DNA from: Bordetella parapertussis
GTDB lineage: Bacteria; Pseudomonadota; Gammaproteobacteria; Burkholderiales; Burkholderiaceae_C
NCBI GenBank assembly: GCA_945890735.1
Contig: CAMDCZ010000010.1
Coordinates: 1-55,977, forward strand
Reading direction: 5' to 3'
DNA length: 55,977 bases
A program made the translations under genes and the position numbers. Position 1 is the stretch's first letter; each line of letters begins with the position of its first letter. This document shows, one piece after another, positions 8,640 to 16,941 of the stretch. Under the pieces are notes generated by a model, which saw only the letters and a program-made list of their open reading frames with translations, was not told where the DNA came from and did not search any database.

Positions 8640-9635
8640 GTGAAGACCATTATAGACGCAGAAGCCACCCCCCAGTCCGCCGCGGTCAAAACCTTGACCG
8701 TGGACGATGAATCCGCCGGTCAGCGCTTGGACAACTTTTTGCTGCGCCACTTGAAAGGCGTGCCCAAAACCCATGTCTACCGGATCATCCGAACGGGCGA
8801 GGTGCGTGTCAACAAAGGCCGCGCCAGCGCCGACACCCGGGTGCAAACCGGGGATTTGGTGCGCATGCCGCCGGTGCGGGTGTCCACCCCCTCGCCTGAC
8901 GCGCCGGTGGCACCGGGCCGCGAATTCCCCACGCTGTTCGAGGATGACCACATGCTGGCGATGGACAAACCGGCGGGTGTGGCGGTGCATGGCGGCAGCG
9001 GCGTGAGCTTTGGCGTGATCGAGCAATTGCGCCAGGCCAGGCCAGGTGCGCGCATGCTCGAATTGGTTCACCGTTTGGACCGCGAAACCTCGGGCGTGCT
9101 CTTGGTGGCCAAAAAACGCAGCGCCTTGACCCGTTTGCAAGACCAGTTCCGTGAGCGCGAAACCGGCAAGACCTACCTGACCTTGGTCAAGGGCCAGTGG
9201 CCCTCTAATAAGAAGGTGATCGACCTGCCCTTGCAGCGCTATTTGTTGCAAAGCGGCGTGGGCGAGGGTGAGCGGCGGGTGCGCATCGCCCACAAAGACG
9301 ATGCGAACGCCCAGCGTGCCATCACCTTGGTGCGGGTGTCGCGCCTGGTCGGTGACTACAGCTTGCTGGAAGTCACCATCAAAACCGGGCGCACCCACCA
9401 AATCCGTGTGCACTTGGCCAGCCAGGGCTACCCGATCGTGGGCGACGACAAATACGGCGACTTCGAGCTCAACAAACGCTTGGCCGCCCAAGGCTTGAAG
9501 CGCATGTTTTTGCATGCCTGGCGGTTACAGTTCGTGCACCCGCAACTGGGTCGGCCGCAGACGGTGCAAGCCGATTTACCCCCCGAACTCCAACAATTCA
9601 TAGACCATGTCCAACCCCCGCCCGCGCCAGTTTGA
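8640..9635 (+). CDS. rluC: 23S rRNA pseudouridine synthase RluC
   Basis: It isomerises uridines of 23S rRNA (positions 955, 2504 and 2580 in E. coli numbering) to pseudouridine. The 331-residue protein has an N-terminal S4 RNA-binding domain (about 27-80: QRLDNFLLRHLKGVPKTHVYRIIRTGEVRVNKGR) and the catalytic HRLDRETSG motif with Asp147, followed by RTHQIRVHLA. The start is a GTG at 8640. RluC rather than RluD is preferred from its place beside rne, the usual arrangement in proteobacteria. Its 3' end overlaps the next gene by 29 bp, which argues for co-transcription. Confidence 0.94.
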   Translation: MKTIIDAEATPQSAAVKTLTVDDESAGQRLDNFLLRHLKGVPKTHVYRIIRTGEVRVNKGRASADTRVQTGDLVRMPPVRVSTPSPDAPVAPGREFPTLFEDDHMLAMDKPAGVAVHGGSGVSFGVIEQLRQARPGARMLELVHRLDRETSGVLLVAKKRSALTRLQDQFRERETGKTYLTLVKGQWPSNKKVIDLPLQRYLLQSGVGEGERRVRIAHKDDANAQRAITLVRVSRLVGDYSLLEVTIKTGRTHQIRVHLASQGYPIVGDDKYGDFELNKRLAAQGLKRMFLHAWRLQFVHPQLGRPQTVQADLPPELQQFIDHVQPPPAPV

Positions 9636-10275
9636 CCTGATTGCCTTTGACTGGGACGGCACGCTTTACGACTCGACCCAAATCATCGTGCGCTGCATCC
9701 AAGCAGCAGTCACCGATGTGGGCGGCGTCACACCCACGGACGAGCAAGCCGGCTATGTGATTGGCATGGCCTTGATGCCTGCCTTGGCGCATGCCGCGCC
9801 CGATGTGCCCACAGACAAATACCCGCTGTTGGGTGAGCGTTACCGCCACCATTACGCCAAACACCACAACGACCTGTCCTTGTTTGATGGTGTGTTGCCG
9901 ATGTTGCAAGCCTTGCGTGAACGCCAGCATGTCTTGACCGTGGCCACTGGCAAAAGCCGCCGTGGCTTGGACGACGCTTTGCACCAAGTGGAGATGCGCG
10001 GCATGTTTGACGGCTCTCGAACCGCTGACGAAACCGCGGGCAAGCCCGATCCACGCATGTTGCATGAACTCATGGCCGAGTTTGGTGTACCCCCCGAGCG
10101 CACCTTGATGATTGGCGACACCAGCCACGACCTGCAAATGGCGCAAAACGCGGGCTGTGCCAGCCTCGCGGTCAGCTATGGGGCCCATGGCGCAGAAGGC
10201 CTGGAGCGTTGGGCGCCGCGTGCTGTCTTGCACTCGGTGCCAGAACTGCACGACTGGTTGATCGGGCATGGCTGA
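9607..10275 (+). CDS. HAD-superfamily hydrolase, phosphoglycolate-phosphatase-like
   Basis: A 222-residue class I HAD phosphatase. Motif I is FDWDGTLYD with nucleophile Asp15 and acid Asp17, motif II lies in TVATGKS, Lys of motif III in ETAGKPDP, and motif IV is MIGDTSHD. The helical cap between motifs I and II places it in the Gph/PGP-like group, but the substrate cannot be read from sequence; phosphoglycolate is one candidate, other small phosphomonoesters equally so. It overlaps rluC by 29 bp and the next gene by 8 bp, so it sits in a five-gene run from rluC to the S49 peptidase. Confidence 0.9.
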   Translation: MSNPRPRQFDLIAFDWDGTLYDSTQIIVRCIQAAVTDVGGVTPTDEQAGYVIGMALMPALAHAAPDVPTDKYPLLGERYRHHYAKHHNDLSLFDGVLPMLQALRERQHVLTVATGKSRRGLDDALHQVEMRGMFDGSRTADETAGKPDPRMLHELMAEFGVPPERTLMIGDTSHDLQMAQNAGCASLAVSYGAHGAEGLERWAPRAVLHSVPELHDWLIGHG

Positions 10276-10636
10276 GGCACTGATTCCTTTGTGCGCCAGC
10301 GCAGCCTTGCAAGACAGTGGCTTGGCTGTGCCCTTTGATGTGGTTTATGCCGGTCAAACCTGCCGCGCTTTCGCCGTGCGTTTTGAGGGCCAGGTACAGG
10401 CCTACCTGAACCGCTGTACCCATGTCGCCATGGAAATGGACTACCAGCCAGACCGGTTTTTTGACAGCGAAGGGCGGTGGTTGTTGTGTGCCACCCATGG
10501 CGCAACCTACGCGCCCGATACCGGCGAGTGCGTCGGTGGGCCCTGCCGGGGCGGTTTGGTGAAAATTACCCTCACCGAAAAGCAAGGCGTGGTGCACTGG
10601 CATACTGCCTACAACCTCAAGCCTTTGGAATTTTGA
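10268..10636 (+). CDS. Rieske [2Fe-2S] domain protein
   Basis: A 122-residue soluble Rieske protein, a single-domain electron carrier or sensor. The two metal-binding boxes are C50-T-H52 and C74-A-T-H77, followed by GATYAPDTGECVGGPCRG, the usual third loop. No membrane segment or catalytic oxygenase domain is attached, so it resembles ferredoxin-type Rieske proteins such as those serving dioxygenases, although no oxygenase gene is nearby. It overlaps the HAD gene by 8 bp and ends one base before the peptidase gene. The partner is unknown. Confidence 0.9.
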   Translation: MAEALIPLCASAALQDSGLAVPFDVVYAGQTCRAFAVRFEGQVQAYLNRCTHVAMEMDYQPDRFFDSEGRWLLCATHGATYAPDTGECVGGPCRGGLVKITLTEKQGVVHWHTAYNLKPLEF

Positions 10637-10637
10637 A

Positions 10638-11627
10638 ATGAACCCCGATTCATCGCCCGACACCTCGCCCACCCCACCAGCCCAGTCCAGCGTGGCGGCC
10701 ACCTGGGAGCGAGAAACACTGGAGCGGCTGGTGATGGCGCAAATCGTTGAGCAAAGGGCTGCCAGACGATGGCGCATCGGCTTTCGTGTGTTTTGGTCCT
10801 TGCTCGTGCTGGGTGGGCTCTTGTTTTCCTACTACCACAACAAGGCCGCGACTTCTTCCAACCCCCAGTCACATACTGCTTTGATTGACATCAAGGGCGA
10901 AATTGGCAATGAAACCAGTGCCAATGCCGAATGGGTCATGGAATCGTTGCGACTGGCCTTTGAAGATGAAGGTGCGCAGGCCATCATTTTGCGCATCGAC
11001 TCACCCGGCGGCAGCCCGGTTCAAGCGGGCATGATCAATGATGAAGTGCGCCGATTGAAAGCACTTCACCAAAAACCGGTGTATGTGGTGGTTGAAGAGA
11101 CCTGTGCATCCGCGGCTTACTACATCGCTGTGTCAGCCGATCAAATTTTTGTGGACAAAGCCAGCATCGTGGGCAGCATTGGCGTGCTGATGGATGGTTT
11201 TGGTTTCACGGGCTTGATGGACAAGCTGGGTGTCGAGCGTCGTTTGATGACCGCGGGCGAGAACAAAGGCTTTCTCGACCCCTTCAGCAGTCAAACCAAG
11301 CCCCAGCTTGCACATGCCCAAAACCTGTTGAACCAGATCCACCAGCAGTTCATCCAAGTGGTGCGCGAAGGGCGGGGCACCCGCTTGAAAGAAACGCCTG
11401 AATTGTTCAGTGGCTTGTTTTGGAGCGGTCAACAAGCCATCGAGCTGGGTTTGGCCGATGGTTTTGGCACCTTGGATTCGGTGGCCCGCGATGTGGTGAA
11501 AGCCGAGGACATCGTGGATTACACCCGCCAAGACAACGTTGCTGAACGATTGGTCAAGCGCTTTGGCGCAGCCATGGGAGAGGCGATGGTGAAAACCTCA
11601 CTGACCCTGCCCCCCCAGATCCGCTGA
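10638..11627 (+). CDS. sppA: S49-family peptidase (SppA-like signal peptide peptidase)
   Basis: A membrane-anchored serine protease of the short, single-domain S49 type (329 residues), which degrades cleaved signal peptides and membrane protein remnants. After a cytoplasmic proline-rich lead comes one membrane segment (about 46-65), then the protease domain with LRIDSPGGSP, the nucleophile Ser158 in CASAAYYIAVSADQI, and general-base Lys210 in AGENKGFLDPF. The usual GxxASGGYY around the serine is altered to CASAAYY, common in this subgroup. It converges on the RsmI-like gene with a 4-bp gap. Confidence 0.92.
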   Translation: MNPDSSPDTSPTPPAQSSVAATWERETLERLVMAQIVEQRAARRWRIGFRVFWSLLVLGGLLFSYYHNKAATSSNPQSHTALIDIKGEIGNETSANAEWVMESLRLAFEDEGAQAIILRIDSPGGSPVQAGMINDEVRRLKALHQKPVYVVVEETCASAAYYIAVSADQIFVDKASIVGSIGVLMDGFGFTGLMDKLGVERRLMTAGENKGFLDPFSSQTKPQLAHAQNLLNQIHQQFIQVVREGRGTRLKETPELFSGLFWSGQQAIELGLADGFGTLDSVARDVVKAEDIVDYTRQDNVAERLVKRFGAAMGEAMVKTSLTLPPQIR

Positions 11628-11631
11628 GCGG

Positions 11632-12399
11632 TCACACCCCAAAAGCAAACACCGCAGGCGTGTTTTTGTCTGGCGCTGCGGGCTGACGCTTCCACTGCGC
11701 GACCCGCATGCTTTGGATGTGCATCTGCGGCAAGCTCAGGTGGCTGCAGACCGCCAAACGGGTGTTGTCGTGCAGGCTGTGGAGCAAAGCGGCCAGCAAA
11801 GCGGCATTGCGGTAGGGCGTTTCAATGAACACCTGGGTTTCACCGGTTTTCAAGGCGTGTTGTTCCAGCGCTTTCAAGCGCGCGCTGCGCTCGGCAGCGT
11901 CTTGCGGCAAATAACCCAGAAATGCAAACTGCTGGCCATTCAAACCACTGGCGGCCAAGGCCAAGAGCAAAGCACTCGGCCCTACCAAGGGCAGCACTTG
12001 TAAACCCAAGTCATGCGCTGCGCGCACCACGGATGAGCCGGGGTCGGCCACGGCAGGCATGCCGGCTTCACTCAGCAAACCCAGGTCATGGCCTTGCAGG
12101 GCGGCTTGCAGCATGCCGCGCATGTCCCCACCCGCCACCAGGTCGCCCTTTTTATGGACTTGGCGCGGCAGCTCGGTGATCTGCTGGGCTTGCAAAGGCA
12201 CCCGCAAGGGGCTCAAGGCGTCGACCCGTTTGAGAAAAGCACGGGCACTTTTGGCGTTTTCAACGATCCAATGTTCAAGCTGCGCGGCGGCTTGCACCGT
12301 GGCCATGGGCATGGCTTGGGCCAGCGGCACCTGGCTTTCGCACATGAAGTCCAAGGGCGTAGGGATCAGAAACAACTTGCCCATGGCATTGGCGTTCAT
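11632..12399 (-). CDS. RsmI-like SAM-dependent methyltransferase (tetrapyrrole methylase fold)
   Basis: A 255-residue member of the tetrapyrrole-methylase fold related to RsmI, which 2'-O-methylates C1402 of 16S rRNA. Conserved segments seen: KLFLIPTPLDF at the start, LLSEAGMPAVADPGSSVVRAAHDLGLQVLPLVGPSALLLALAASGL, and GYLPQDAAERSARL. The sequence around the first glycine motif departs from canonical RsmI (IPTPLD rather than VATPIGN), so this is probably the paralogous short form common in beta- and gammaproteobacteria, and the rRNA target should not be assumed. Start chosen at 12399 (MNANAMG), 7 bp after the yceF stop. Confidence 0.85.
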   Translation of the reverse strand: MNANAMGKLFLIPTPLDFMCESQVPLAQAMPMATVQAAAQLEHWIVENAKSARAFLKRVDALSPLRVPLQAQQITELPRQVHKKGDLVAGGDMRGMLQAALQGHDLGLLSEAGMPAVADPGSSVVRAAHDLGLQVLPLVGPSALLLALAASGLNGQQFAFLGYLPQDAAERSARLKALEQHALKTGETQVFIETPYRNAALLAALLHSLHDNTRLAVCSHLSLPQMHIQSMRVAQWKRQPAAPDKNTPAVFAFGV

Positions 12400-12406
12400 G
12401 GCTGGT

Positions 12407-13006
12407 TCAGTCCAACAAGGGGATGCCTGCTGCACGCAGCAGGCGGCAGGTCTCAATCAGCGGCAGGCCCACCAAGGCGGTGGGGTCTTGGTTGTCGATT
12501 TGTTCGAGCAAGGCGATGCCCAAGCCTTCGCTTTTGGCGCTGCCCGCGCAGTCGTAAGGTGTTTCAGCCCGCAAATACGCCTCGATGGCTTCATCGCTGT
12601 AGGTGCGAAATCGCACCTTGACCTGGACCAGGGCTTGGTCGGCAAAACCTGTTGCCATGCAGACCACCGCCACGGCGGTTTGGAAGATGACGGTTTGACC
12701 GCGCATGCGCTGCAGCTGCAGCACAGCGCGCTCGTGGCTGCCCGGTTTGCCCAAGGGCTCACCGTTCAAATCGGCCACCTGGTCTGAGCCAATCACCACT
12801 GCTGGCAGGTGTTTCAACGCAACAGCGCGGGCTTTTGCCATCGCCAGGCGCTGCGCCAAGGCGGCAGGGGCTTCATGGGGATGTGGTGTTTCGTCTACCT
12901 CAGGGCGCATCACTTCAAAGGGCAGTCGCAGTCGCTGCAACAGTTCCCGCCGGTAAACGGATGTGGAGCCCAAAACCAAAGGGCGAGGAAGGGGATGGAG
13001 GGTCAT
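12407..13006 (-). CDS. yceF: Maf/YceF-type nucleoside triphosphate pyrophosphatase
   Basis: Maf-family enzymes hydrolyse modified or excess nucleotides; the YceF branch prefers 7-methyl-GTP. The 199-residue product shows the signature LGSTSVYRRELLQRL near the N-terminus, RPEVDETP, and VIGSDQVADL. Assignment to YceF rather than YhdE rests on its place next to yceD-rpmF, as in E. coli, where yceF and yceD are divergent as here. The start at 13006 (MTLHPLPRPLVLGST) avoids the yceD coding region; the two starts are only 25 bp apart. Confidence 0.92.
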   Translation of the reverse strand: MTLHPLPRPLVLGSTSVYRRELLQRLRLPFEVMRPEVDETPHPHEAPAALAQRLAMAKARAVALKHLPAVVIGSDQVADLNGEPLGKPGSHERAVLQLQRMRGQTVIFQTAVAVVCMATGFADQALVQVKVRFRTYSDEAIEAYLRAETPYDCAGSAKSEGLGIALLEQIDNQDPTALVGLPLIETCRLLRAAGIPLLD

Positions 13007-13031
13007 GCACCATTCTCTTACACTGGCCTCA

Positions 13032-13556
13032 ATGAAAACCGACTGGAAAGCCACCTCATTGGATTTGCACCGGTTCACCCAACTGGCGGGTGAATGCCGG
13101 GCTGACACGCCGCTGGCGCAGTTGCCGCGCGTGCTCGAAGCCTGTTTGGCGCAGCCCGGTATCGAGCAGCGCGCTTGTCAATGGGTGTTGCGTGGTGAGC
13201 TGCGAACCGTGGCGGGCATCAGCCAGGCTTGGTTGCACCTGAGCGCCGAGCTGACCGCTGTGCAGACTTGTCAGCGCTGTCTCGAGCCCATGGATGTCGT
13301 GGTGCAGGTTGACCGGTGGTTTCGTTTGGTGGCCGATGAGGCCACGGCCCTGGCCGAAGATGACGACTGCGAAGAGGATTTGCTGGCCCTGTCTGAGGAA
13401 TTCGACGCCTTGGCTTTGCTGGAAGACGACCTGTTGCTGGCCATGCCCTTGGTGCCGCGGCATCTGGCCTGCCACGCACCACTGAGCGCCGCCCTGGAAG
13501 ACGACCTGCCCCATCCATTTGCGGCCCTTGCCGCGCTCAAGACGCCCAGGCAGTGA
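13032..13556 (+). CDS. yceD: YceD-family protein (DUF177)
   Basis: A 174-residue DUF177 protein. The family is encoded immediately before rpmF across bacteria; in plants and E. coli it has been tied to 23S rRNA accumulation. The conserved core is visible as LTAVQTCQRCLEPMDVVVQVDRWFRLV, with the CxRCL motif, followed by an acidic stretch (AEDDDCEEDLLALSEEFDALALLEDDLLLAMP) ending in the HLACH motif. The start at 13032 sits just beyond the divergent yceF start; an in-frame ATG at 13005 is an alternative. It leads into the L32/fatty-acid operon. Confidence 0.9.
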   Translation: MKTDWKATSLDLHRFTQLAGECRADTPLAQLPRVLEACLAQPGIEQRACQWVLRGELRTVAGISQAWLHLSAELTAVQTCQRCLEPMDVVVQVDRWFRLVADEATALAEDDDCEEDLLALSEEFDALALLEDDLLLAMPLVPRHLACHAPLSAALEDDLPHPFAALAALKTPRQ

Positions 13557-13572
13557 GAAGTGCGTATGCCGC

Positions 13573-13578
13573 TATAAT
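13573..13578 (+). promoter_or_regulatory. -10 element of an rpmF promoter
   Basis: A perfect TATAAT lies 75 bp before the rpmF ATG, in the yceD-rpmF gap. The hexamer 17 bp upstream (GCAGTG) matches the -35 consensus poorly, so strength is uncertain. It would give rpmF and the downstream lipid genes transcription independent of yceD. Confidence 0.5.
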
Positions 13579-13653
13579 CTTCGATTCTTTGCCTATCGGC
13601 TCAACAGCTGGTTTGGGCGCCCCATTTGAACCACCGATTTTCAGGAGCCTGTC

Positions 13654-13836
13654 ATGGCTGTCCAACAAAACAAAAAATCCCCCTCCAAACGGGGCATGCA
13701 CCGCTCGCACAATGCACTGAATGTGCCTGGCTTGGCGGTTGAGCCCACCACCGGTGAGGTGCATTTGCGCCACCACATCAGCCCCACGGGTTTCTACCGT
13801 GGCCGCAAAGTGCTGAAAACCAAATCCGAAGCCTGA
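13654..13836 (+). CDS. rpmF: 50S ribosomal protein L32
   Basis: A 60-residue basic large-subunit protein. The sequence starts MAVQQNKKSPSKRGMHRSHNAL and carries LAVEPTTGEVHLRHHISPTGFYRGRKVL, both hallmarks of bacterial L32; it is the cysteine-free form found in most proteobacteria. A clear GGAG Shine-Dalgarno precedes the ATG. Linkage to plsX and the fab genes is widely conserved and couples ribosome and membrane-lipid production. Confidence 0.98.
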   Translation: MAVQQNKKSPSKRGMHRSHNALNVPGLAVEPTTGEVHLRHHISPTGFYRGRKVLKTKSEA

Positions 13837-13845
13837 TTGAGGCTT

Positions 13846-13896
13846 GCCATCAAGGCCCGTCGCAGCTTGTCTCGCGCGGGCCTTTTGCTTGATGGC
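13846..13896 (+). terminator. Strong composite hairpin between rpmF and plsX
   Basis: The outer arms GCCATCAAG (13846-13854) and CTTGATGGC (13888-13896) pair perfectly, with inner arms GCCCG and CGGGC. An overlapping alternative pairs AAGGCCCG (13852-13859) with CGGGCCTT (13877-13884), followed by TTGCTT, a weak intrinsic-terminator shape. It could attenuate transcription into plsX, or protect or process the rpmF end of a longer message. Confidence 0.6.
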
Positions 13897-13932
13897 ACCC
13901 CCCCAAGTGAATAACCCCCAGGTGCATTTACC

Positions 13933-14967
13933 GTGGTGACCGTCGCTGTGGACTGCATGGGCGGCGACCATGGGCCCAGTGTGACCTTGCCGGCCTGTCG
14001 CCAGTTTCTCGACCAACACCCACGCGCCCATTTGCTGTTGGTTGGGTTACCTGAATCCCTTTCTGGTTTTTCCCATCCCCGTGCACGTCTGGTGCCGGCT
14101 GCCGAGGTGGTCGAAATGGACGACCCCCTGGAAGTGGCCTTGCGCCGCAAAAAGGACTCGTCCATGCGCGTCGCGATCGAGCAAGTCCGAGATGGGCAGG
14201 CCCAAGTGGCGGTATCTGCTGGCAACACGGGTGCTTTGATGGCTATCGCACGCTATGTTCTGAAAACCATGGACGGCATCGACCGTCCAGCCATTGCCGG
14301 TCAAATGCCCAATGTCAAGGGCGGTGGCACCACCATGCTCGACCTGGGTGCCAATGTGGATTCCACACCTGAGCATCTTTTGCAGTTTGCCTTGATGGGT
14401 TCAGCCTTGGTGTCGGTGCTCAGTGGCATTGAAAAGCCCACGGTGGGGCTGCTCAACATCGGTGAAGAAGCGATCAAAGGTGGTGAAACCATCAAAAAAT
14501 CCTCTGAATTGCTTCGATCTGCCGCTAAAACCGGCGATCTGAATTTTTACGGCAATGTGGAAGGCAATGACATTTTCAAAGGCACCACAGACATCGTGGT
14601 CTGTGATGGCTTTGTGGGCAATGTGGCCTTGAAGGCCAGCGAAGGGCTGGCTGCGATGGTTGGTCAGTTCCTGAAAAAGAGCTTTTCACGCAATATCTTC
14701 ACAAAAATCGCTGGCATCATTGCTTATCCTGCATTAACTGGCTTTAAAAAGCTGGTTGACCATCGACGCCACAACGGTGCAGCCTTGCTGGGCCTGCGTG
14801 GCTTGGTGTTCAAAAGCCATGGATCAGCCGACGAATTGGCGTTTTTGGTTGCCTTGAGCCGCGCGTATGATGCGGCAGACCATGATTTATTGGCCAGGGT
14901 GCAGTCCCAATTGGCCCATGCAGCACCGCTGTTGGCCATGTCTTTGGCGGATCAGCCCTCGTCCTGA
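13933..14967 (+). CDS. plsX: Phosphate acyltransferase PlsX
   Basis: It converts acyl-ACP to acyl-phosphate for phospholipid synthesis, working peripherally at the membrane. The 344 residues begin VTVAVDCMGGDHGP, the family signature, and continue with VAVSAGNTGALMAIA, MLDLGANVDSTPEHLLQFA, GLLNIGEEAIKGGE and TTDIVVCDGFVGNVALKASEG. The start is one of two consecutive GTG codons at 13933 and 13936; no ATG fits. It lies 8 bp before fabH, consistent with one transcript. Confidence 0.97.
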   Translation: MVTVAVDCMGGDHGPSVTLPACRQFLDQHPRAHLLLVGLPESLSGFSHPRARLVPAAEVVEMDDPLEVALRRKKDSSMRVAIEQVRDGQAQVAVSAGNTGALMAIARYVLKTMDGIDRPAIAGQMPNVKGGGTTMLDLGANVDSTPEHLLQFALMGSALVSVLSGIEKPTVGLLNIGEEAIKGGETIKKSSELLRSAAKTGDLNFYGNVEGNDIFKGTTDIVVCDGFVGNVALKASEGLAAMVGQFLKKSFSRNIFTKIAGIIAYPALTGFKKLVDHRRHNGAALLGLRGLVFKSHGSADELAFLVALSRAYDAADHDLLARVQSQLAHAAPLLAMSLADQPSS

Positions 14968-14975
14968 CACGATTT

Positions 14976-15977
14976 ATGACCCTTTATTCCCGTATCGCAG
15001 GCACTGGCAGTTACCTGCCCCCGCGCCGCTTGAGCAACACCGATTTGGTGTCTGAATTGGCTCGGCAAGGGGTTGAGTCCTCTGACGAGTGGATCGTCGA
15101 GCGCACCGGCATCCGGGCCCGCCATTTTGCAGACACCGGTGTGTTCAGCAGCGATTTGGCCTTGGAAGCCTGCAAGCTGGCCCTGAACGCTGCAGGCTAT
15201 GGGCCGCAAGACATGGATTTGGTGATCGTTGCCACCTCCACCCCGGACATGGTTTTTCCTTCGACTGCATGTATCTTGCAGCACAAACTGGCCCAACTCA
15301 GCCCTGAGGCCGCTGGCATCGCTGGCGCACCTGCGTTCGATGTGCAAGCCGTGTGTGCCGGCTTCATTTACGCCATGAGTGTGGCCGACGCCATGATCCG
15401 TGCCGGCAATGCCCGTCGTGCCTTGGTGGTGGGTGCCGAGGTGTTTTCGCGCTTGCTCGATTTCCAAGACCGCACCACCTGTGTCTTGTTTGGCGATGGT
15501 GCTGGTGCGGTGGTGCTCGAAGCCTCAACGCAAGCTGGCATCTTGGCCACCGACATCCATGCCGACGGCAAGCATGTCGGTCTGTTGTGCGTGCCGGGGC
15601 ATGTGCATGGTGGGCAGGTGATGGGCGACCCGGTTTTGAAAATGGATGGCCAAGGCGTGTTCAAGCTCGCAGTCGGTGTGTTGGAAGAAACCGCCCGCGC
15701 GGTGCTGGCCAAAGCGGGTTTGCAAGACGCTGACCTCGACTGGCTGGTGCCCCACCAGGCCAATATCCGCATCATCCAAAGCACCGCCAAAAAGCTCAAA
15801 CTGTCCATGGACAAGGTCATCTTGACCGTGGCAGAGCATGGCAACACCTCCGCTGCATCGATTCCGTTGGCGCTGGACGCGGGCGTGCGTTCGGGTCGCA
15901 TCAAGCCAGGCGAACTGTTGATGCTCGAGGGTGTGGGCGGGGGTTTCGCCTGGGGTTCTGTTTTATTGCGCTATTGA
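14976..15977 (+). CDS. fabH: 3-oxoacyl-ACP synthase III (KAS III)
   Basis: It starts fatty acid synthesis by condensing acetyl-CoA with malonyl-ACP. The 333-residue protein carries the thiolase-fold triad: Cys127 in DVQAVCAGFIYA, His in VPHQANIRI, and Asn in EHGNTSAASIP. The N-terminus GTGSYLPPRRLSN and SSDEWIVERTGI are typical. It follows plsX closely and its stop is one base before fabD. Confidence 0.98.
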   Translation: MTLYSRIAGTGSYLPPRRLSNTDLVSELARQGVESSDEWIVERTGIRARHFADTGVFSSDLALEACKLALNAAGYGPQDMDLVIVATSTPDMVFPSTACILQHKLAQLSPEAAGIAGAPAFDVQAVCAGFIYAMSVADAMIRAGNARRALVVGAEVFSRLLDFQDRTTCVLFGDGAGAVVLEASTQAGILATDIHADGKHVGLLCVPGHVHGGQVMGDPVLKMDGQGVFKLAVGVLEETARAVLAKAGLQDADLDWLVPHQANIRIIQSTAKKLKLSMDKVILTVAEHGNTSAASIPLALDAGVRSGRIKPGELLMLEGVGGGFAWGSVLLRY

Positions 15978-15978
15978 C

Positions 15979-16938
15979 ATGACGACATTTGCTTTTGTAT
16001 TTCCGGGCCAAGGCTCTCAATCCGTGGGCATGTTGGATGCCTGGAACGACCATCCGGTGGTGCAGGCCACCCTGGCTGAGGCGAGCCAAGCGCTGGGCCA
16101 AGACCTGGGCCAGCTGATTCACGAAGGCCCGAAAGAAGCCTTGGCGCTGACCACCAACACCCAACCCGTGATGTTGGTGGCCGCCATTGCCGCCTACCGT
16201 GTCTGGCAAGCCGAAGGGGGTTCCACGCCAGCGTTTGTGGCCGGCCATTCGTTGGGCGAGTATTCCGCCTTGGTGGCCAGTGGCGCACTCAGCTTGCACG
16301 ATGCGGTGCCCTTGGTGCGCTTGCGCGCTCAAGCCATGCAAGACGCGGTGCCGGTGGGCGCCGGAGCCATGGCCGCTGTGCTCGGTCTGGACGCAGCCAA
16401 GGTGATCGAGGTCTGTCAACAGGTGCAAAGCCAATACCCCGCTGGCAGCCATGAGGTGGTGCAGGCAGCCAATTTCAACGACCCGGGTCAAACCGTGATT
16501 TCTGGCAGTCAGGCCGCCGTGGCCGCAGCCAGCGAGGCTTTGAAGGCTGCGGGCGCCAAGCGTTGCCTGCCTTTGCCGGTCTCAGCCCCGTTCCACTGCG
16601 ACTTGATGAAACCAGCGGCACAGCGGCTGCGGGACGCTTTGGCCGTTGTCACTGTCAACCCCCCTGTGATCCCGGTGGTCAACAACATCGATGTGACCAC
16701 CGAAGTCGATCCCGATCGCATCCGCGATGCCCTGTACCGCCAAGCTTTTGGCCCGGTCCGCTGGGTGGAAACCATGCAGTACCTGCAACACCACGGTGTC
16801 ACCCATGTGGTGGAATGCGGTCCTGGCAAGGTATTGACCGGCATGGTCAAGCGCATCGCACCCGATGTGAATGCCAATGCTTTGTATGACCCGGTCACTG
16901 TGGCCGAGGTGTTGGCCTTGTTTCCCCTTTCTTCCTGA
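15979..16938 (+). CDS. fabD: Malonyl-CoA:ACP transacylase
   Basis: It loads malonyl groups onto ACP. The 319 residues open TFAFVFPGQGSQSVGM and include the nucleophile Ser91 in GHSLGEYSALVASG, Arg in VRLRAQAMQ, and His in SAPFHCDLMKPA. The start at 15979 directly after the fabH stop fits the family length; longer in-frame readings would overlap fabH. It is followed by fabG after 3 bp. Confidence 0.98.
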   Translation: MTTFAFVFPGQGSQSVGMLDAWNDHPVVQATLAEASQALGQDLGQLIHEGPKEALALTTNTQPVMLVAAIAAYRVWQAEGGSTPAFVAGHSLGEYSALVASGALSLHDAVPLVRLRAQAMQDAVPVGAGAMAAVLGLDAAKVIEVCQQVQSQYPAGSHEVVQAANFNDPGQTVISGSQAAVAAASEALKAAGAKRCLPLPVSAPFHCDLMKPAAQRLRDALAVVTVNPPVIPVVNNIDVTTEVDPDRIRDALYRQAFGPVRWVETMQYLQHHGVTHVVECGPGKVLTGMVKRIAPDVNANALYDPVTVAEVLALFPLSS

Positions 16939-16941
16939 CTT

